DNA of 9,594 nt, taken from the NCBI GenBank assembly GCA_035316005.1, contig DATFXK010000274.1:1-9594 (forward strand), in the 5' to 3' direction. A program made the translations under genes and the position numbers. Source of the DNA: JALZAA01 sp035316005 (GTDB lineage: Bacteria > Actinomycetota > Acidimicrobiia > IMCC26256 > JACDBD01). Shown here piece by piece: positions 7,417-9,594 of this stretch (its first letter is position 1; each line of letters begins with the position of its first letter). Under the pieces are notes generated by a model. The model searched no databases, had not been told where the DNA came from, and worked only from the letters and a program-made list of their open reading frames with translations.

Positions 7417-7437
7417 CCGGGCGTGGTTCACGCCCGG
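7417..7437. repeat. perfect inverted repeat with 9-base arms
   Basis: CCGGGCGTG and CACGCCCGG flank a 3-base spacer (GTT). The palindrome lies between the two putative operators and 29 bases before the regulator's ATG. The left-arm start CCGGGCGT also occurs as a direct repeat at 7398-7405. It could be a second operator, or an RNA hairpin if the transcript starts upstream. There is no T-run, so a terminator is unlikely. Confidence 0.6.
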
Positions 7438-7440
7438 GTG

Positions 7441-7459
7441 AAACTAACGGTAGTGTCAC
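7441..7459 (+). promoter_or_regulatory. putative TetR operator, copy 2 (regulator side)
   Basis: AAACTAACGGTAGTGTCAC is the second copy of the 19-base repeat, in the same orientation as copy 1 and 74 bases from it (start to start, about seven helical turns). It ends 7 bases before the regulator's ATG. With three flanking bases it extends to an imperfect 22-base palindrome (7438-7459, 9 of 11 pairs symmetric, outer arms GTGA/TCAC), the usual form of a TetR operator. Binding here would give autorepression. Confidence 0.65.
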
Positions 7460-7466
7460 TCTTGCG

Positions 7467-8783
7467 ATGGCCACGCCCCGAACCACACCCGAGCGCCTCG
7501 GCGGAGGCCCCGCCGCCGTTCGCCGGGCCCCGTTCTCCGACAACCCGCGGGTCGGGGCGCGGGGGCAGCGGACCCAGCAGCGCATCCTCGACGCCGCCCT
7601 GCGGGCTTTCGGCGAGAAGGGGTACCACGGCTGCAGCATCGACCGAATCACGAAGCTTGCTCGTTGCTCGCGAGTGTCCTTCTACCAGTACTTCGCGAGC
7701 AAGGAGGATGTGTTCCAGCATCTCGCCGGCCAGGTCGCCCGCCAGCTGCTGGCGTCGACGGAGGCGCTGGCCCCGCTCACCGCCGACGTCGACGGGTGGG
7801 CGGCGATGCGGGCGTGGGTCGGCCGGTACGTGGACATCTACGGCCGCTACGAACCGGTGTTCCACGCATACGAGACCGACGAAGCGCTGGCGGCGGTGGC
7901 GGCGCGCACCGGTGACGAGGCGGTCGCTCGGCTCCGCGCCAAGTTGGTGACCACGACGCTGGCGCCACGACAGCTGGATCCCGTCATCCGGCTGCTCCTG
8001 CAGTGCCTGAACCACTCGCTCGAGGTCGCGGACATCCTGCACTCCGTCGAGCCGACCGCCTATCCGGGTGAGCGATTCGAGGAAGCGCTCACGGACGTGC
8101 TGCATCGCACGTTGTTCAGCCTGCGCCCGGACGTGAACGTTCACGAGCCTGGCGGTTCGTCACCTCCGCCGCTCCAGTTCAACCCGGCGATGCTGGAATG
8201 GATCGCGCGCGACGACGACTCCCTCGAAGCCGATGACTCCGCGAACCGGGCCCTCGACGCGTTGTTGACATCCGCCCACGACGTCTTCGTCGAGCGCGGC
8301 TATCACAACACCCGCGTCGACGACCTCGTCGCCGCCGCGGGCGTCTCCCACGGTGCGTTCTATCGATACTTCCGCAACAAGGACGAGCTCGCCCGCATTC
8401 TCATCGCGCGCGCCATGCGCTCGGTCCGAACGACGGTCATGGAGATCCCCGACGTCTTCTCGAGCGACCCGTCGGCAGTCCGGGGAGTTCTCCGCCGGTG
8501 GTTGCGTCGTTACAACGCCGTCCAGGCGCCCGAGGCCGCGATGATGCGCGTCTGGGTCGATGCCGCGCTCGAAGACCCTGGTCTCCGGGCCGAATCGGCG
8601 CCGCCGCTGGACTGGGGCCGGAGGCGCATGGGCCGCTACCTGCACCCCCGTGGATTCGGCGACGTCGACATGGAGGCCGTGGTCATGGTGGCCCTGCTCG
8701 GTGTGTTCGGCGCCCGTCAACGATCAGGAGCCGAGATCGAAGCCGCCGCTCACACCATCGAGCGCGGGTTCCTCGGCCGTTGA
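7467..8783 (+). CDS. double TetR-family transcriptional regulator (two TetR units in one chain)
   Basis: Regulator of 438 residues, about twice the usual TetR length of around 200. The first TetR DNA-binding domain covers about residues 33-82: QQRILDAALRAFGEKGYHG, then a helix-turn-helix ending SFYQYFASKEDVF. A first ligand-binding-like helical region follows to about 230. A second DNA-binding domain covers about 263-309 (LDALLTSAHDVFVERGYHN, then GAFYRYFRNKDELA), with its own C-terminal helical domain. Mycobacterial Mce3R is a known protein with this duplicated layout; closer kinship is not claimed. The start ATG at 7467 has no Shine-Dalgarno site, and a possible -10 lies just upstream, so the mRNA may be leaderless. 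The frame is open upstream to 7377 but without a family-like sequence. It probably represses itself and the divergent operon; the ligand is likely a pathway substrate or intermediate (inference). Confidence 0.95.
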   Translation: MATPRTTPERLGGGPAAVRRAPFSDNPRVGARGQRTQQRILDAALRAFGEKGYHGCSIDRITKLARCSRVSFYQYFASKEDVFQHLAGQVARQLLASTEALAPLTADVDGWAAMRAWVGRYVDIYGRYEPVFHAYETDEALAAVAARTGDEAVARLRAKLVTTTLAPRQLDPVIRLLLQCLNHSLEVADILHSVEPTAYPGERFEEALTDVLHRTLFSLRPDVNVHEPGGSSPPPLQFNPAMLEWIARDDDSLEADDSANRALDALLTSAHDVFVERGYHNTRVDDLVAAAGVSHGAFYRYFRNKDELARILIARAMRSVRTTVMEIPDVFSSDPSAVRGVLRRWLRRYNAVQAPEAAMMRVWVDAALEDPGLRAESAPPLDWGRRRMGRYLHPRGFGDVDMEAVVMVALLGVFGARQRSGAEIEAAAHTIERGFLGR

Positions 8784-8793
8784 GGACTGCAGC

Positions 8794-9594
8794 ATGGGAG
8801 GACCCGTGAGCGAGAACGAGTTCGACTCGGTGGACTTCTTCCGCTCCCGGCGCCTCTACCAGGACCCCTATCCGTACCACGAGTACCTCCGGGCGCACGG
8901 GCCCGCGTGGCGCGAACCGCATCACGGTGTGGTCATGGTCACCGGGCACGAGGAGGCGATGGCGGTCTACAACGACCCGGCCACGTTCTCCTCGTGCAAC
9001 ACCGTGGCCGGGCCCTTCACGCCGTTTCCGGTGCCGCTCGAAGGCGACAACGTCAGCGAGATCATCGAGGAGTACCGCGACACGCTCCCGTTCAGCGATC
9101 AGCTGCCGTCGTTCGACCCTCCGACGCACACCGCCCAGCGGGGGCTGCTGATGCGGCTGATCACGCCCAAGCGCCTCAAGGAGAACGAGGAGTTCATGTG
9201 GCGTCTCGCCGATCGGCAGATCGACGAGTTCGTCGCGCGCGGCGAGTGCGAGTTCGTCCACGAGTACGCGAGCCCGTTCACGCTGTTGGTGGTCGCCGAC
9301 CTGCTCGGCGTACCCGACGAGGATCACGAGACCTTCCGGCAGGAGCTCCAGGGCGACCGCGACCGGCAATTCGGTTCCGCCGACGACGGCATGGTGGCCC
9401 ACAAGCCGTTGGAGTTCCTGTACGACCGCTTCACCAAGTACATCGAGGATCGTCGCCGTACGCCGCGTGCAGATGTGATGACCGAGCTCGCGCACGCGAC
9501 GTTCCCGGACGGTTCGCTGCCGCCGGTCGACGACGTCATGCGGATCTCGGCCAACCTCTTCGCGGCCGGGCAGGAGACCACCGCCCGGATGTTG
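8794..9594 (+). CDS. cytochrome P450, 3' end cut by window edge
   Basis: N-terminal 267 codons of a second cytochrome P450, open to the right edge. Visible are the P450 N-terminus (FFRSRRLYQDPYPYHEYLRAHG), the C-helix motif FDPPTHTAQRGLL (H112, R116), and the start of the I-helix motif AAGQETTAR (A258, G259, E261, T262). The ExxR and heme-cysteine regions fall outside the window, so integrity cannot be confirmed. The start taken is ATG at 8794 with GAGG 8 bases upstream. GTG at 8806, preceded closely by GGGAGG, is an equally plausible start and would give MSENEFDS. It lies 10 bases after the TetR stop, so it is probably co-transcribed with the regulator. Its sequence is clearly diverged from the P450 at 1136-2335, so this is not a recent duplication. 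Confidence 0.95.
   Translation, partial: MGGPVSENEFDSVDFFRSRRLYQDPYPYHEYLRAHGPAWREPHHGVVMVTGHEEAMAVYNDPATFSSCNTVAGPFTPFPVPLEGDNVSEIIEEYRDTLPFSDQLPSFDPPTHTAQRGLLMRLITPKRLKENEEFMWRLADRQIDEFVARGECEFVHEYASPFTLLVVADLLGVPDEDHETFRQELQGDRDRQFGSADDGMVAHKPLEFLYDRFTKYIEDRRRTPRADVMTELAHATFPDGSLPPVDDVMRISANLFAAGQETTARML

Larger units (their letters stand above)
7328..7466. promoter_or_regulatory. divergent promoter region between operon and regulator
   Basis: A 139-base non-coding stretch separates the minus-strand aldo/keto reductase start from the plus-strand TetR start, the classic layout for a TetR protein and the operon it controls. It holds the operon's ribosome site, two 19-base direct repeats and a palindrome, each listed separately. 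Possible -10 hexamers fall inside the repeats: TAGTTT on the minus strand (7372-7367), and TAGTGT on the plus strand (7451-7456) with a weak TTCACG -35 (7427-7432, 18-base spacing). Repressor binding to the repeats would then block both promoters directly. The hexamers are weak matches and the start points are inferred. Confidence 0.6.

Noticed and set aside
7417..7437. The intergenic palindrome as a transcription terminator
   Set aside because: There is no T-run on either strand and it lies upstream of both gene starts, where a regulatory role fits better.
6371..7441. A 356-codon open frame on the plus strand
   Set aside because: It is antisense to the aldo/keto reductase and runs through the operator region; composition is that of a shadow frame.
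7377..7466. A longer start for the TetR regulator
   Set aside because: The extension would be translated from the operator region, is rich in G, P and R, and lacks a ribosome site; the family-like protein fits an ATG start at 7467.
8683..9495. A 270-codon open frame on the minus strand
   Set aside because: It is antisense to the second P450, whose C-helix and I-helix motifs are clear on the plus strand.

Overview
The window is GC-rich, compactly coded DNA, most consistent with a high-GC actinobacterium (Actinomycetota). The evidence is GTG starts, 4-base start/stop overlaps, two soluble-type bacterial cytochromes P450, and a TetR regulator with two TetR units in one chain, a rare layout known from mycobacterial Mce3R. 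The genus cannot be told from the sequence. No RNA genes, insertion sequences or CRISPR arrays were seen.

Layout. Positions 7327 down to 30 hold seven minus-strand genes that look like one operon. In transcription order they are an aldo/keto reductase, a short-chain dehydrogenase (SDR), an amidohydrolase-2 family metal-dependent hydrolase or decarboxylase, a small vicinal-oxygen-chelate (glyoxalase-like) protein, a D-aminoacylase-like amidohydrolase, a cytochrome P450, and an epoxide hydrolase with an N-terminal EHN domain. Successive genes overlap by 4, 4, 11, 11 or 4 bases, with one 21-base gap before the P450, so they are probably translationally coupled. Divergently, from 7467 on the plus strand, lie the double-TetR regulator and, 10 bases after it, a second P450 that runs off the right edge.

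The 139-base divergent intergenic region (7328-7466) is the regulatory centre. It carries two copies of a 19-base direct repeat (18/19 identical, 74 bases apart). One copy lies before the operon and one abuts the regulator's start codon. Between them is a perfect palindrome with 9-base arms. The simplest reading is that the double-TetR protein represses both its own gene and the seven-gene operon.

How the genes may work together (inference): the set looks like a peripheral catabolic pathway for a hydrophobic or aromatic/terpenoid-type substrate. The P450(s) would hydroxylate or epoxidise, the epoxide hydrolase would open an epoxide to a diol, the SDR and aldo/keto reductase would interconvert alcohol and carbonyl groups, and the two amidohydrolases and the VOC protein would act on later or detoxified intermediates. 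The substrate cannot be determined from this sequence, and no P450 redox partner is present in the window.
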